Assembly: GCA_002104945.1 (NCBI GenBank)
Contig: MCFH01000027.1
Coordinates: 215,001-279,000, forward strand
Direction of reading: 5' to 3'
DNA: 64,000 bases
From: Piromyces finnis
Lineage: Eukaryota; Neocallimastigomycota; Neocallimastigomycetes; Neocallimastigales; Neocallimastigaceae
The position numbers and the translations under genes are program-made. A model generated the notes under the pieces. That model was not told where the DNA came from. It ran no database searches and saw nothing but the letters and a program-made list of their open reading frames with translations. Shown here in pieces: positions 20,276-32,734 of the stretch (positions within the stretch are counted from its first letter, which is position 1; every line of letters begins with the position of its first letter).

Positions 20276-21600
20276 ATGATTTTTATACTTGTTCATTTGC
20301 AAGTGTTAGTTTTATGATATAAAATTTATCTTATTTAATTATAAAATTACATAATTATAATAACTCTAATATTATTATATATTTATTATAGTCTAATTTT
20401 CAGGGATTATTAGTAACCCTTTTAAAAATAAGTTTTATTATAAAATCATATTTGAATTTAAAATTTTAAAATATATATCTAATTTTTCGTTCTGGATAAT
20501 TAGGAACAATTTTTAAAAAGAACATTTTCTATTACTATTTATAATAATTAATACTTTTAATATTTCAATTTTGTTATAATTTTATTCTAATCTTATTTTA
20601 GTAATAATTTTATTTTGATATACTGCCATGTTAATATAATTAATAATAAAATAACTTATTTAATTTAAAAATTAAACAAGATATTTATTTTCCTTCATGT
20701 CAGCTTAATGAAGAAATACTTTTATTTTTACTATTCTTAATTCTTTTTTCTTTTTTTTAAAAAAAATTACTTTATTTAGTAAACTAAAAAAAAGTTTTTA
20801 AAAAGAATTCTTTACCAAGAAAAAGAAGATTTTTGTTAATGTATTAAAAAAATTGAAAACCTTAACGCCAAAAAAAAAAAAAAAAAATTAAATTTTTAAG
20901 TAACAAAATTAAATATAAATGAGTTTTCATAAATATTAAATTATATACAATTTTAAAAGAGACAAAAGATTTTTAATAGTATCTGAAATTTTAATAATAT
21001 TATTTTTATTTGAATTTCTATTAAAAAATCGATTTTTTTAAAAAAAGGTATATTGATTTATGCATTGATATATTTATATTTTCTAAATAGAGTTATTACA
21101 AAAGAATGCAAATAGTTTTCAATATTAACAAATTTTTTTTTTTCTTAAAGTTTAGTTAAATCATTTCTCATTAAATATTTATTTTCCAAAAAAAATGAAT
21201 AAAATAAATTATTAATACTACTAAAGAACATTTCTTAATGATTATTTTTACTAAATGAAAAAAAGATATATTTCTTAAAGATTTATATTAATAATAATTT
21301 TTACAATAGTTCAAATTTTGTAAAAATTTTAAAGAAATTAAGATAGGAAGTTCATTACCATTTAACCATTTATTAAAATTTCATTATACATGAATATATA
21401 TTATACTATTTAATAAATGAAAATTTTATAAATTTCTAATATTATTTTAATAATAAAAAATAAAATGAGGAAAAAAATACATACAAATAATAATAATGAT
21501 AAACTATATTTTCAAACACAAATTAAAATTTCATGTCATAATTCACAAGAATATTAATTATTATCGAATATTAATTAAATAGAAAAGAAAATATTTTAAT
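20276..21600. other. AT-rich intergenic sequence
   Basis: No reading frame of note, RNA gene or clear repeat is visible. It has many A and T homopolymers. Confidence 0.5.
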
Positions 21601-21650
21601 TCATTATTAAAATTATTATTATTAAAATTATTATTATTATTATTATTCTA

Positions 21651-21687
<37 letters not shown>

Positions 21688-21689
21688 TA

Positions 21690-21747
<58 letters not shown>

Positions 21748-21780
21748 TAATTATTATTATTATTATTGTTATTGTTATTG
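21601..21780. repeat. TTA microsatellite block
   Basis: Interrupted runs of (TTA)n with CTAATTATTA spacers sit directly upstream of the decayed ankyrin gene. Confidence 0.9.
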
Positions 21781-21803
21781 ATTTCTATTTTCGTAATAAA
21801 AAT

Positions 21804-22920
21804 ATGGATGATAATAATCAAGATAATAACAAAATTCATTACTTACAATATACTTATAAAATTAATTATATAAATATCCTCAAATCGAAAAATAATGAAC
21901 CAATAAATATAAGAGAAAATAAAGGAAATACTTTATTATATATTGCAATGCCAGAAAGTAAAGATATAGTAAAATATTTAATTGATAATGGTGCAAATAT
22001 ATATTTATTCAAAATAATAATGGAGATATAACAATGTCTTTGACAAAAAAGAATGGAAATAAAAACATTGACAACCTTTTAAATATATAGAAAATGAAAA
22101 TGTACTTTTTTTATGTAAAGCTATTAAGAAAATGGATATAATATTGAACCAATTCAAGTTATATCAGCTATTTAATTAATCCATTTAAAAATACTTCAAC
22201 TATTCTAAAGAAAAAACAAAATAGTAAAGGATTAACTTTATTTTATTATGTTTGTAAGCAAGAAAATGAAAAATGTTGCGAAATATTTAATTGAAAAGGA
22301 GCTAATACAAGTATTAAGAGTAGTAATGGAAGTATATCATTACATTATGCATGTAAATCAAAAAAAAAAAAAAATAATGTTTAATCTTGTAAAGTATTTA
22401 ATTAAGATTATAGGATTAAATATAAACATTAAAAATAAGTATAGAAAAATACAATTACATTATGTATGTAATAAAGCATATTTAAATATTTAATTGAAAA
22501 GGAAGTAGATCTAAGAATTATGAATTATGATGAAAGAGTATTATTATGTTTTGCTCTGTGGAGCAAAAAAAAAAAAAAGAAAATACTAATCTTGTTAGAA
22601 ATTTGATTGAAAATAAAAAAAATATCAACATCAACATTAAAGATAATTATGAAAGGATACTGTCACATTATGTATATATTAAAGAAAATGAAAACATAGT
22701 TAAATATTTAATTAAAAATAAAAAATAAAAAAATAAGTATCAACATTAGAAATAATCATGAATGTACACAATGTTCAACTTTTCATTGTGATTGTGAAAA
22801 AAGGAAATGAAAACATAGTTAAATATTTAATTGAAAAAAAAGTTGATACATTATATTAAATATAGTAATGAAAGCATCATCATTGTATTATGTCTGCAAA
22901 ATAAAAAAAAAAATTATTAT
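21804..22920 (+). pseudogene. Decayed ankyrin-repeat protein gene
   Basis: Fragments in several frames keep the ankyrin pattern. The ATG at 21804 opens 75 codons with INIRENKGNTLLYIAMPESK and then DIVKYLIDNGANI. Later pieces repeat NVAKYLIEKE, NLVKYLIK...GLNINIKNKY, NLVRNLIENKKNININ and ENIVKYLIKNK at ankyrin-like spacing (about 33 residues). Shifts often coincide with A runs such as those near 22361 and 22566, and stops break every frame. Ankyrin repeats mediate protein binding; no other domain is visible. The repeated restoration of the same motif in different frames argues for a broken gene rather than chance ORFs, although unrecognised introns could explain some breaks. Confidence 0.6.
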
Positions 22921-23099
22921 TAATTTTGTACTATATTATTATTATCTATTTACTATATATAATTATCTAATTAAAAATATATTATATTATTTATAAATAT
23001 TATAAGTTGAGAAAATATTGCTTTATTTTCATAACTGATGTATAGTATTTAGATAAACTTAACCATAAAATATTCAGGATTCCAAAACAAAAAATGAAA

Positions 23100-23391
23100 A
23101 TATACGGTCTAGAATTCATTATAGTACCTATAATCCTTGTCACTCCAAAAAGTTTAAGAAATATTTAGAAATTTTTCAAATAGAAGAAAAAAGTGAAAAA
23201 TATAATAATATTCTAATTATAATCCAGTCTATGAAGAAAATTATAAATGTTTTATTAAAAAAATGATATCAGCAATCATAATAACTATAAGAAATGTACA
23301 AGATGTAAAGTATTTACACTTTCTCCAAAAAAAAAAACTTGTATAAAATGTAAAGATAGATATTTTGTATCAAAAAAAATAAATAAATAAA
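23100..23391 (+). pseudogene. Decayed gene for a small protein with two CxxC pairs
   Basis: One frame gives RIHYSTYNPCHSKKFKKYL. A second gives PVYEENYKCFIKK. A third gives NNYKKCTRCKVFTLSPKKK followed by CIKCKDRYFVSKK and a stop. The C-x2-C pairs look like a small zinc-binding module. The pieces need frame changes, so the gene is broken or has introns that I cannot place. I do not recognise the family. Confidence 0.35.
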
Positions 23392-23564
23392 TGAGCTAAA
23401 TATTCTTCACTAACACAACGTACGAAATGTGAAATAGAATAAAAGTCAATAAAAGTTTAACATATAAATTTTAAACATAAAATTTAAAAAAAAAAAAGAA
23501 ATGAGTATAATATATTTTAGGCATTTTAATTAAAGTAAAAAGACCCAACACTTACTTGAATATG

Positions 23565-24807
23565 TTTTTTTTTTTTAGACTAGGAAGAACTTTTTCTTGT
23601 ATTTATTTACATAATTTGTGATATTACATTATATTAGGAGATATTACATATTAATATAATAAATAATATACAAAAATATATATATAATATAAAAAGGAAA
23701 TATTTTTTTAAGTTTAATGAACTCTGCAATTTGTACTGTGTGGGACTGATCCTTATCTAATAAATTAAATGAAATAAAAAAGAGAAGTAACATCAGATAA
23801 TGTGATGTCTACTAAACTTTCCCATGAGTTCATAATGTTTTTATTTAAATAAATACTAACATTGAACCCTGTGTACGAAACATTAGGAATGTTCTTTTGC
23901 CATATCGGTACGACGTCGGCGCTCTTGTTTAATTTAGGTGTCTTACTAAGCCTATTAAAAAGTAGCTTCATTGAACTATTAATAATAGGGATTATTTTAA
24001 TAAGAAAAACCACGAGACCCTGATGAACTGTTAAGCTGTTCATTCAAATATCTTTGTTCCGCCTTATCAGTTTGTAGCTCATCATAAGCTATAGTTCCAC
24101 CAAGAAGGAACATAAAAATATAGTTATAATTGGTTTTTCTTATTTCCATTTTTTGGAGTAAGTAAGTGATGAATTGACTTTCGCATTTATTATGAAAAAG
24201 GGTAAAAAGATCGTCAATAAAGCTAAAGGAAAAAGTTCTGTATTCAGAGAATGCAGAACATTCTAAAATCCAATGATAAAAAGATTGTTCATCATATCCG
24301 CAACATGGACAAACACGAAGGCAATCAGAAGTAACTCTATTACTGGCAACAGCAATTCTGGTAGTGTTTTCATAACCGCATCGAATACGAATAATCCAAA
24401 AAATTCCTAAATTTAAGTGAGGTTTGTTGAGACCGATATGCATTAGGCGATTTGTTGTTAGTATATCTGAGGGTTTTACTTCCATTATTAAGGCTACTTT
24501 TATTCCAATAATGTTCTCTAATATCTTTACTACTTTTAATATTTATTTTCATAAGTTTCTTATATAGTAAATAAGATTCTTTGGCCTAAGAGTAATGAGA
24601 CATGGGAAGAATAGATAGGATGAAATCTTTAATAATACAGTTTGATTTTCACCATTTAACAAAGTATTTTACTATTTCACTTATTGTGCAGCACAAATAC
24701 CTGAAAGTGTTAGAATCCTCAAATCCTTTGTAAGAGTATACAGACTAATAAATGAATTTCGTTCAAAAACAAAATCATTGTTATTTAGACTTTTATTGTG
24801 AATGCTA
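23565..24807 (-). mobile_element. 5'-truncated non-LTR retrotransposon, family 2
   Basis: A T tract at 23565-23576 is the poly(A) end of a minus-strand copy. Translating leftwards from 24807 gives fragments HNKSLNNNDF...FISLYTLTKDL, then a zinc-knuckle region (CLRVCPCCGYDEQSFYHWIL followed by EC), then FMFLLGGTIAYDE, interrupted by frameshifts. These match the C-terminus of the LINE ORF at 44429-48967 in order (SFISLYSISKDL, CPCCKCGDQSIKHWLLDC, FKFLLGG) but at family-level divergence. The 3' end matches the remnant at 50126-50592. It is dead and lacks endonuclease and RT. Confidence 0.7.
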
Positions 24808-27505
24808 TTTTTTTTTTTTAACGGCATCAAATATTTTAAACTTTATTATTAATTTAATTAAAATTATAATACATGTTATAAAAAAATAAAAATAAAAATA
24901 AAAAAAAAATATGTTTAAATAAATACAAATGAATAAAAATTGGGTATAATGTATTCTAGTAATTTTAATTAAAGTAAGAAAGCCACTATTATACTAAAGT
25001 ATAATAATTATATTTGGCTTCCAATGGGACACTGAGCCAAAGATCAAAATTTTGTCATGGGACAAAATTATGATCTCTATTGGTTGCGCTGGCCCTCCTG
25101 GCCTGTCTTATTGTTTCTTCAGTATTGACGCTCTTGGATGTTGCTTCAAACCTTTTGAACATTAACCATTGCTGGCCAATAGCAGAATGCATGATTCTGG
25201 TTAGAAGTTCCACCATTACCGTCAAGAATGGTGTTCTTTCGTTAGTGCCAGATTGAATCTGACACTTGCAAAGTTCTTTCCATTCCCTTGAATTGTAATT
25301 AATATTATTAAAACTTCTTCCTCCAAGAAGGAATTTAAATATTTTATTGCACACACTAGAATAATCATACACATTAATATTCACCGGATTATTAGAACTA
25401 TTACTATTATTAACTAAATTACTATCTAAATTAGTATTGTTATTATTACTATTGTTACTATTACTATTAATATTATTGCTATCTCTATTGATATTAACAT
25501 TTTCATAATTATTGATAGGACTATTGGAATTACGTTGACTGAAAAAATTTAATAGCTGGACTATGAGTTTGTAATGTTAAATACGGATATCTCTAAATGT
25601 TGAACAATCTGATAACCAATGCTTAATACTTTGATCACCACTCTTGCAACATGGACAGTAGCTAGGACAAATTGAATCAATAAATTTAGCATCTTTTGCA
25701 ACTCTAGCATCCAACTTACCGCTTCTTACTTTTAATAGCCAGTAGAATCCATAGGCAAACTCTGGGTACTCATAACATAATTTAATAAAATCTTTAGTTT
25801 CAATAAATTTATTATCATCATAATTTTGTGCTTTGATTGAATATAAACAATACAACTTTATGAACTCCGGCAACCTATCTTATTCCTTTGTTAACATGCT
25901 TCTGAGCAATCCTAGACTTAGCTTTGTTGGATCCAAGTAATGGTGCAAAGTATGAAACTCTGCTAATCACTTGTGAGTTAAGTACTAGCATTTTGAAAGG
26001 AATAGGAATATTAGGATTTCTTAAGAATTTACTGACTGAAAAAAGTCCTTTCAAAACTTTGTTATTAATAGTTTTAATAACTAGTTTAAGGGACAAATTC
26101 TTATCAAATGGAACACCAAGATAAGTGTAATAATCAGTAGTTGGAATGAATTTTCCTGCTAAGTAAAATGTTGGATCCTTCTTGTTCTGATTTTCTATTG
26201 ATTTAGGACGAATCACCATCATTGAACATTTCTGGATACCAAATTCCATTTCATTATACAAAGCCCAATCATTAACTCTTTTTAGCATCTCCTCTTGATG
26301 GAGCACAAATAACTATATCATCTGCAAAAAGTCCACCACAGCATCGAGTGTCACCTAAACTAACTCCGAGATCTTCGCACTCTTTAAAAATATCATTAAT
26401 AAAGAGATTAAAGAGAATAGGTGAAAGTGGGCAACCTTGACGGACTCCTTTCTTCACATCAAATGATTTCGAGAATTGTCCATCTAATTTGACATTAGCC
26501 TTAGATGTTAAATATAAATTTTTGATAAATTGTAAACTCTTACCTCGGATTCCTAAACAATCTAATTTATGGAGAATATTACCGATTGGGACTGAATCGT
26601 ATGCTTTCCTGAGATCTAAAAAGGCCAAATATGTCTCTTTATTATCTAATTGACGTCTACGGCATATTTCTTGGATTGAAATGAAAAGACTGATACTTTC
26701 TTCCTTTTTTCGAAAACCAAATTGTTCAGGTCTAATGAAATTATTCTTTAGACCATATTCTGAAATTCCAGTGGTGACAATTTTTGAAATCAACTTAATA
26801 CCATTATTGATAAGTGATATACCTCGATAGTTATCACAATCTGTCAAATCTCCCTTCTTAGGAATAGAAACAATACTGGATTCATTCCAAGAGCTGGGGA
26901 AATCTCCATCCCAAATACGGTTGAATAATTTAAGAATAAAATTTAAACCACGAGCATCATTATCTGAAGTGGTATTACCAGAAGAATTATTATCTGTAGC
27001 ATTATTAGAATCATTACTTGATGGAATTAATGCTTTGTAAAATTCAATTGGAATACCATCCGGACCTGATGCTTTATAATTTGGAGTAGAGAGGATAGCT
27101 GACTTGACTTCATCAATACTAATATCTTGGTTGATATCCCACTCATCAAGCATAGGAAGTGAAAAACGTTTATTCGTTGGTTCTTCATACCAATGCTCCA
27201 AATCAAGACTTACACCACTTGGATCTGATGCAAGGTTTTCGAAATGATCATGCCACACTTCAAGTTGTTCTTCCGTAGCAACAACTAATTCTCCATTTTT
27301 ATTTTTAATTGGTTGAGCAATAAAGAAAGAATCTTTTCCAATTTTTGCAGTTTTCTTGATCCATTTCCAGGCCTTCTTAGGATTATGCCTTTTCAAATAC
27401 TCACATCCTGTTTTAATCCAATGAAGATATTCACGTTTCTCTTTTTTTCTCGTTTCCTATACTTATTACATCTTTTGTGGATGTAATCAATAAGCTTATG
27501 GTAAT
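24808..27505 (-). mobile_element. 5'-truncated non-LTR retrotransposon, family 1
   Basis: The poly(T) at 24808-24819 followed by AACGGCATC is the reverse complement of the tail of the full-length LINE (GCCGTTAAAA at 49199). Moving right, the copy parallels that LINE back to about 46160, where it is truncated, so the endonuclease is lost. The RT is largely kept (27396-26280: FLDLRKAYDS, GVRQGCPLSP, FADDIVI). A frameshift follows RT near 26290, an in-phase gap removes about 270 bp near 25860-25870, and the Asn-rich segment near 25390-25560 is shortened. Close similarity to the intact copy indicates recent insertion. Confidence 0.85.
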
Positions 27506-28044
27506 TAGAAAAAAATACACATTTATTCTAATACAAACTTATTTTAACTAAAACACTTCTACAACTTCTAACATTACTTTATTATAAATATTACAACCAT
27601 TACTATATATCCCCTACTCAACTTATTACTATTTTTTCTTAGTAATTATATTGATTTATTTATTTAAATACAATTTTAATCATTCGTATCAAAATTATAT
27701 TATAAATATATTTAATGATTATTATTAATGATTAAGATAAAATTTTTAAACTTCCATTATCAAATACTTTTAATTTTATTTTTATTTACTTTTTAGTTTT
27801 AACTTTTATTTTTTATTTTTATTTAATTTCTCACTTTTATATTCTTTTATTTTAAAATTTCTCACTTTTATTTTATTTTTTATTTTATTACTTTATTTTA
27901 TTACTTTTTATTTTAAATTTATTTTTAATTAATTATATTTTTATAAATAATTAAAATTTTAATTGTTTTATCTTCATTTTTAAGATACAAATAAAAAATA
28001 ATTCTAAAATAGTTTTAAGTACTGTTTTGTCTAAATTAATTAAT
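27506..28044. other. AT-rich spacer between LINE copy and GH6 gene
   Basis: No gene is visible. T-rich repeats of ATTTTATTTTTATT type lie at 27780-27920. The right part is the 3' flank of the first GH6 gene. Confidence 0.5.
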
Positions 28045-29523
28045 TTAGAGTGGTGGGTTGGCATTCTTAATACCTTCTTCGAAGAAGGCTTGGAACCATT
28101 GACCGGCTTCTGGAGCTGGCTTCATGGCGGTTCTGTGACCACAGTAACCATCGTAACGCTTAGCACTTTCATCAGAGGTACCATCAGATTCACCGTATGG
28201 CTTAACCCAGTAGAAAGCATCAAGGTAATCCATACCGGAAATTGGGTTAGCTTGTGGACGAGCACCAACACCGGAACCGGTTTGGTTACACCATTCACCT
28301 GGGTGGAAACGGTCGTTCTTGACACCATTACGAGAGGTATCTTCAATGAAGTAAACAGACTTGATACCAGCAGAAGTAAAGTCCTTGTACATAGCTTCAA
28401 TGTATCTCTTTTCATCTGGGCAAGAGTTCCATTCAGTGTCTGGACCACGAGAGAGTTCTGGGTCTTCCCATGGAGTGTAGTTAGCAACGTTGGAAGCGAA
28501 ACCACGAACCTTACCTGGAGAACCAGAAGAAATAACCTTAGAGTAAACCTTAGAGGCACCTAAACGGTTGTCATCCCAACCTAACCAGAAGGCGTGACCA
28601 ATATCAAGGTACATAGCAATGTGTGGAAGAACACCGAGCTTCTTGATTAAGTAAGCGTGACCATCTAAGTAGTACTTTTCAGAAGCAGCACAAGCTGGAG
28701 TGGAGGAAAGGTTAGTAACCATGTTAGCAAGAGAATCTGGTTCAATAATAAGAACAACTGGTTGAGAGATGTAAGTCTTTAACTTTTCTTCAATGACATC
28801 AATGTATTCAGACTTGTAACGAGCGGCATCAGCATCGTTAGCGAGAAGTTCACCATTGGAGGCAAGAGCGTGACAATCACGACCTGGTAAATCGTAAACA
28901 ACGAAAACGGTTAAGACAGTCTTACCGGTAGCGTTTTGTTCGGCAAGAGCAGACTTAAGGTTTCTTTCTAACCAGTTTTGCATGTTTTCAATGTTATCTA
29001 ACCAGATAGCGTTAGAGTATTCCTTCATCTTTTCAGCCTTAGCAATAAGGGAAGAGTCAGACATTTGAGCGATGGCAGCATCAACTTCAGCAGTGTAGTA
29101 TGGGTTAATGAAGAATTTGTGACCAGCGAATGGGTTACCAGAGTGAGTGTATTGGGAACCAATGCTTGGGTTGGAGTCATCGTAGCTAGTGTTACCACCA
29201 GTACTTGGAGTGGAACCAGAAACAATACCACACCAGTCACCGTTTTCAACACCCCACTTACCGTCGTTGTCAGTGTAAACAGCAACGGAAGTAGTCTTAC
29301 AGCAAGAGTAACCTAAAGCTTGAGCCCAGCAAGAAGCTTGTTGAGCCTTTGGAATACCACACCAGTTACCGTTTTCAATACCCCAGTTACCGTCACTGTC
29401 AGTGTATTCAACCTTAGCGTTGGAGGAAGAACAGCATGGGTAACCTAAGTTTTGAGACCAGCAAGCAGCGGAAGCCTTAGCGGCAAGAGCAGCAATAGCA
29501 GTTAAAGCAATAGAAGCCTTCAT
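28045..29523 (-). CDS. cel6: Secreted GH6 cellulase with two N-terminal dockerins (copy 1)
   Basis: This is a 492-residue protein. Residues 1-19 are a signal peptide ending AKASA. Two fungal dockerin (CBM10-type) modules follow (about 20-58 and 64-101), each with paired cysteines (GYPCC, GYSCC) and W-G-x-E-N-G-x-W-C-G. A short Ser/Thr/Gly linker leads to the GH6 barrel from about residue 124. Catalytic-site motifs are DLPGRDC (Asp211), EPDSLANM (Asp263, the expected proton donor) and ESDGTSD (Asp447). GH6 enzymes cleave beta-1,4-glucan with inversion, mostly as cellobiohydrolases releasing cellobiose from non-reducing ends. The dockerins would bind it to a cellulosome. The domain order resembles Orpinomyces CelA/CelC. 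There is no intron, and the GC content is far above the flanks. Exo- versus endo-action cannot be told from sequence alone. Confidence 0.95.
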   Translation of the reverse strand: MKASIALTAIAALAAKASAACWSQNLGYPCCSSSNAKVEYTDSDGNWGIENGNWCGIPKAQQASCWAQALGYSCCKTTSVAVYTDNDGKWGVENGDWCGIVSGSTPSTGGNTSYDDSNPSIGSQYTHSGNPFAGHKFFINPYYTAEVDAAIAQMSDSSLIAKAEKMKEYSNAIWLDNIENMQNWLERNLKSALAEQNATGKTVLTVFVVYDLPGRDCHALASNGELLANDADAARYKSEYIDVIEEKLKTYISQPVVLIIEPDSLANMVTNLSSTPACAASEKYYLDGHAYLIKKLGVLPHIAMYLDIGHAFWLGWDDNRLGASKVYSKVISSGSPGKVRGFASNVANYTPWEDPELSRGPDTEWNSCPDEKRYIEAMYKDFTSAGIKSVYFIEDTSRNGVKNDRFHPGEWCNQTGSGVGARPQANPISGMDYLDAFYWVKPYGESDGTSDESAKRYDGYCGHRTAMKPAPEAGQWFQAFFEEGIKNANPPL

Positions 29524-29588
29524 TTTGTTGTTTTTTAAATGTTTTTTTTGTGACTTGCACTTAAAATGTTTTAATTATTTTTTATAAG

Positions 29589-29673
29589 ATTTTCTTCCAG
29601 AGAAAACTATTATAAACAATATTAAATTGTTACTGAAAAATAAAATTTAAGGAAAATTTCAATCCTTATATAC
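29589..29673 (-). promoter_or_regulatory. Core promoter of GH6 copy 1 with shared 18-nt element
   Basis: On the minus strand TATATAAGG (29672-29664) is a TATA-like box. TTTTCTCTGGAAGAAAAT (29606-29589) follows, 65 nt before the start codon. The same 18 nt occurs upstream of copies 3 and 4. It is partly self-complementary (TTTTC/GAAAA). Confidence 0.65.
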
Positions 29674-32600
29674 AAAAATTTGTTTAGTAAATTAAATTGA
29701 TAATATATTAATATATAATTTCAATTAATTTTTTGTCTTAACAAATAATAATTTAGGGAATAAAGAAACAAAAATAAAGATTTTTGATAGTATACTATAA
29801 TCTTAATTAATAATAAATTAAAATAGTATCTTTCCTTGTTTTTAATTTAATAATATATGAATAAATGATATATATATCATAATAAACTCAGAAATTAATG
29901 ATAAACTATTAAACTGTAAATTAAATTATTCGACCTATCGTTACACAGTTTTTGATTAAATTTATTCAAACTAGATTTTGTTTTAAATAATATATAAGGT
30001 TTGTGATTTTCATCTTTAATATAAGATAATTAGTTTTATATATATATAAAGTTTGGGATTTGCATTTTGCATAAAATTTTTAATTTTTTCAAATTAATAT
30101 ATGAAACAATTTAAAAAAAGATAGTAATTAATAATGAAAGATTTGTGATATTATAATATTATGATATAATTAAAAAAAAAACATAAAAACTATGATATTA
30201 TTTATTTATTAGTTATTATTTAATTTTATAAATAAAATTTTAAGGTAAAATATTATAATTATCATTATTATTATAAATGAATAAATATTATATAAAAAAA
30301 CTATTCATTCAGTTTCAGTTATCCTATTTATTTATGGCATCTTTTGATATAAAACGTGTATTTTCACTACATAATAGAAATATTATTGGTTAATATTAAA
30401 ACTTCTAAATTCTTTTTTTTTTTTTTTATAATACTCTGCATTAATTAATTAGAAAAATGTTTCATAATTTAATTTATAATAAGTTGTATTCATTTTTTTT
30501 TTCCATTAATTCTAAATTAGTGATAATCTATAATGCCATAGAAAAAAAGAAAAAAAAAACTTTATACAATTTAAGTATTTAAACAAAATAAATAGTAATA
30601 TATAGCATTTATTTTGTATACTTTTGTATATAAAACTTTCTTTCCTACAAAATTACTTATTTAATGAACATGAATATGATGCACTTTTAGTTTTAAATAT
30701 TATACAATAGTAATTCAATTTAAAAAAAAATTAATTTCATTTTTTAAAACACTTTTAATTTCTTAAAAATGATGTTCCATTTTTTTAAAACAAAATTTTA
30801 AATCATATATAATTTAAAATGGATTAGTAATATTATATTAGAATTTTAATTATAATAAAAAATGTGATTTACAATACTGCATAATTAATCTTTCTAAAGG
30901 ATTTTTAAATAATTTAATACTATTTAAACACTTTACACCTAATCATTTAAAACTTGTAAAAATATATTCTTAAAAATAAATTCCGTAATAGGAATGTTTC
31001 TTTTATTTTATTTTATTATTATTTCTTGCCATTTTTAATAAAATATTAAAATATTATTTTTCATTAAATTTTCAAAAATTAATTTTTTTTAGTACCGTTC
31101 AGTCACATGATGCATTATTAAAACTTTACCCTTATTATAATAATAAAAAATGTATTAGAAATATTCCCATTTGGTAATTGTTTTAATATATGTTTCAAGT
31201 TTATTTTCAATCAAAAACTTAGTAAATAAAAATTAATATATTTTGTAATACTATTATCCTATTAAATTTGTTTTACTTAAACTCTATTTATTATAATTAT
31301 TTAAAACACTTATAACAGAAAAGTTGTGCCATTTGAAACCTTAAAAGTTAAAATAATATGTTACACTTTACATAATTAGTTAAAAAAAATTTAAACTTAA
31401 ATAGTAAAAATTGATTCATTTTTAAAAATGGGTTATTATTGGTATTCCATATTAATAAAAATAAGATGGGAATAAAAGCTAAAATTAAAATTAAAATATA
31501 ATTTATATATATTAAATAAACAAAATTTTAAATATTGCCATAAATAAACAAAGTATAGGAAAACAAAATCTATATAGAAATAAACACTACACCATTTTAC
31601 ATTTTATAATTTATTTTTTTATAGAAATATTTATAATTTATTTAGTTACATTTTTATTTTTTTGTACATTACGCATACATTATTCATTTAATTTTTAGAA
31701 CTTTTTTTTATGTTGTATGATTGTGATAAGTAACAGTTACATTAAAATATACCTGAAGATAAATAACTTAACCATTAATTCTTATTTACCTATTTATATT
31801 ATATTAATATTAAAGAAAAATAACCCTTAACGAGATTAAAAAAAAAAATATTAGATATAGTAAAATTATTTATTTTTATTTGAATTATTACTATTATTTT
31901 ATTAATAAAAGTGTATTTGTTTACCATTTTATCAGTTAATAATAAATGTATTATATTTTTATAATAATATTATAAACTGGATTAAAAAGTTGAATTTATA
32001 ATTAAAGTTTTAAATAACTTTTTAAAGTTTTTTTTTTATTAATAATTAAAATTTATTATTTGTTTATAAACAACTATTTTATTTTTTATTTATTGTGTAT
32101 TTTCGTTTTATAATGATGTTATCATACTACTACTTCTATTATTTTATTTTTAAGTTTTACTATTTTAACTTTGATAATAATTTATTTCCCCTATCATAAA
32201 AGTAAAATAAAATACTTATATTTTGTTTTTTTATTTGTTTGTTAGTAATTATCAAGTATTAATAATTAGTTTATCTAAAAAAATAGCTCTGTTGAATACT
32301 TTTAATTTTCTATACTAGCAATGCTTCATATAAACTTAAATATTTTTAAAACCTTTATATCCATAAAAGTATTAAAATAATATAAGGGTTAGTACATTTT
32401 AATTCTGTATCTTTCTTTTTTAAGGATTAGAGAGTTTAATTATGATATAAAAATGTAGCTAATATTGTAATGTAATATATTAATAAAATAATGTAAACAC
32501 ATAAATACATATTATTATAACACCAGTAACGATTTATAAACATATATATACATATTACACATACACTAAATTGAACAATTTTGAATATTTTTTTTTTTAT

Positions 32601-32734
32601 ATATATTATAATTAAAGTTTATTAATTTTTAATATATAATTCTTTTTTATTTTTTTTTTATTTTTTTTTTTCTATATATGTATATTTTTTAAGGTTTCTT
32701 TTACTTATTTTTCCAAAAATTATGGGTATAAAAT
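29674..32734. other. GH6 intergenic region, no gene seen
   Basis: About 3 kb of AT-rich sequence. It is the upstream region of copy 1 and the downstream region of copy 2. Several TGCCAT words are scattered through it (for example near 30333, 30533, 31026, 31327 and 31537), but no structured array, ORF or RNA gene is recognisable. Confidence 0.5.

Noticed and set aside
28027-28563. Long antisense ORFs over the GH6 genes (also at 32765-33274, 37494-38003 and 42286-42873)
   Set aside because: They mirror the cellulase reading frame and have no independent signal; codon bias of the real gene keeps the opposite frame open.
29674-32734. Scattered TGCCAT words upstream of GH6 copy 1
   Set aside because: Spacing is irregular and flanks share nothing; it may be a transcription-factor word, but numbers are too small to claim.
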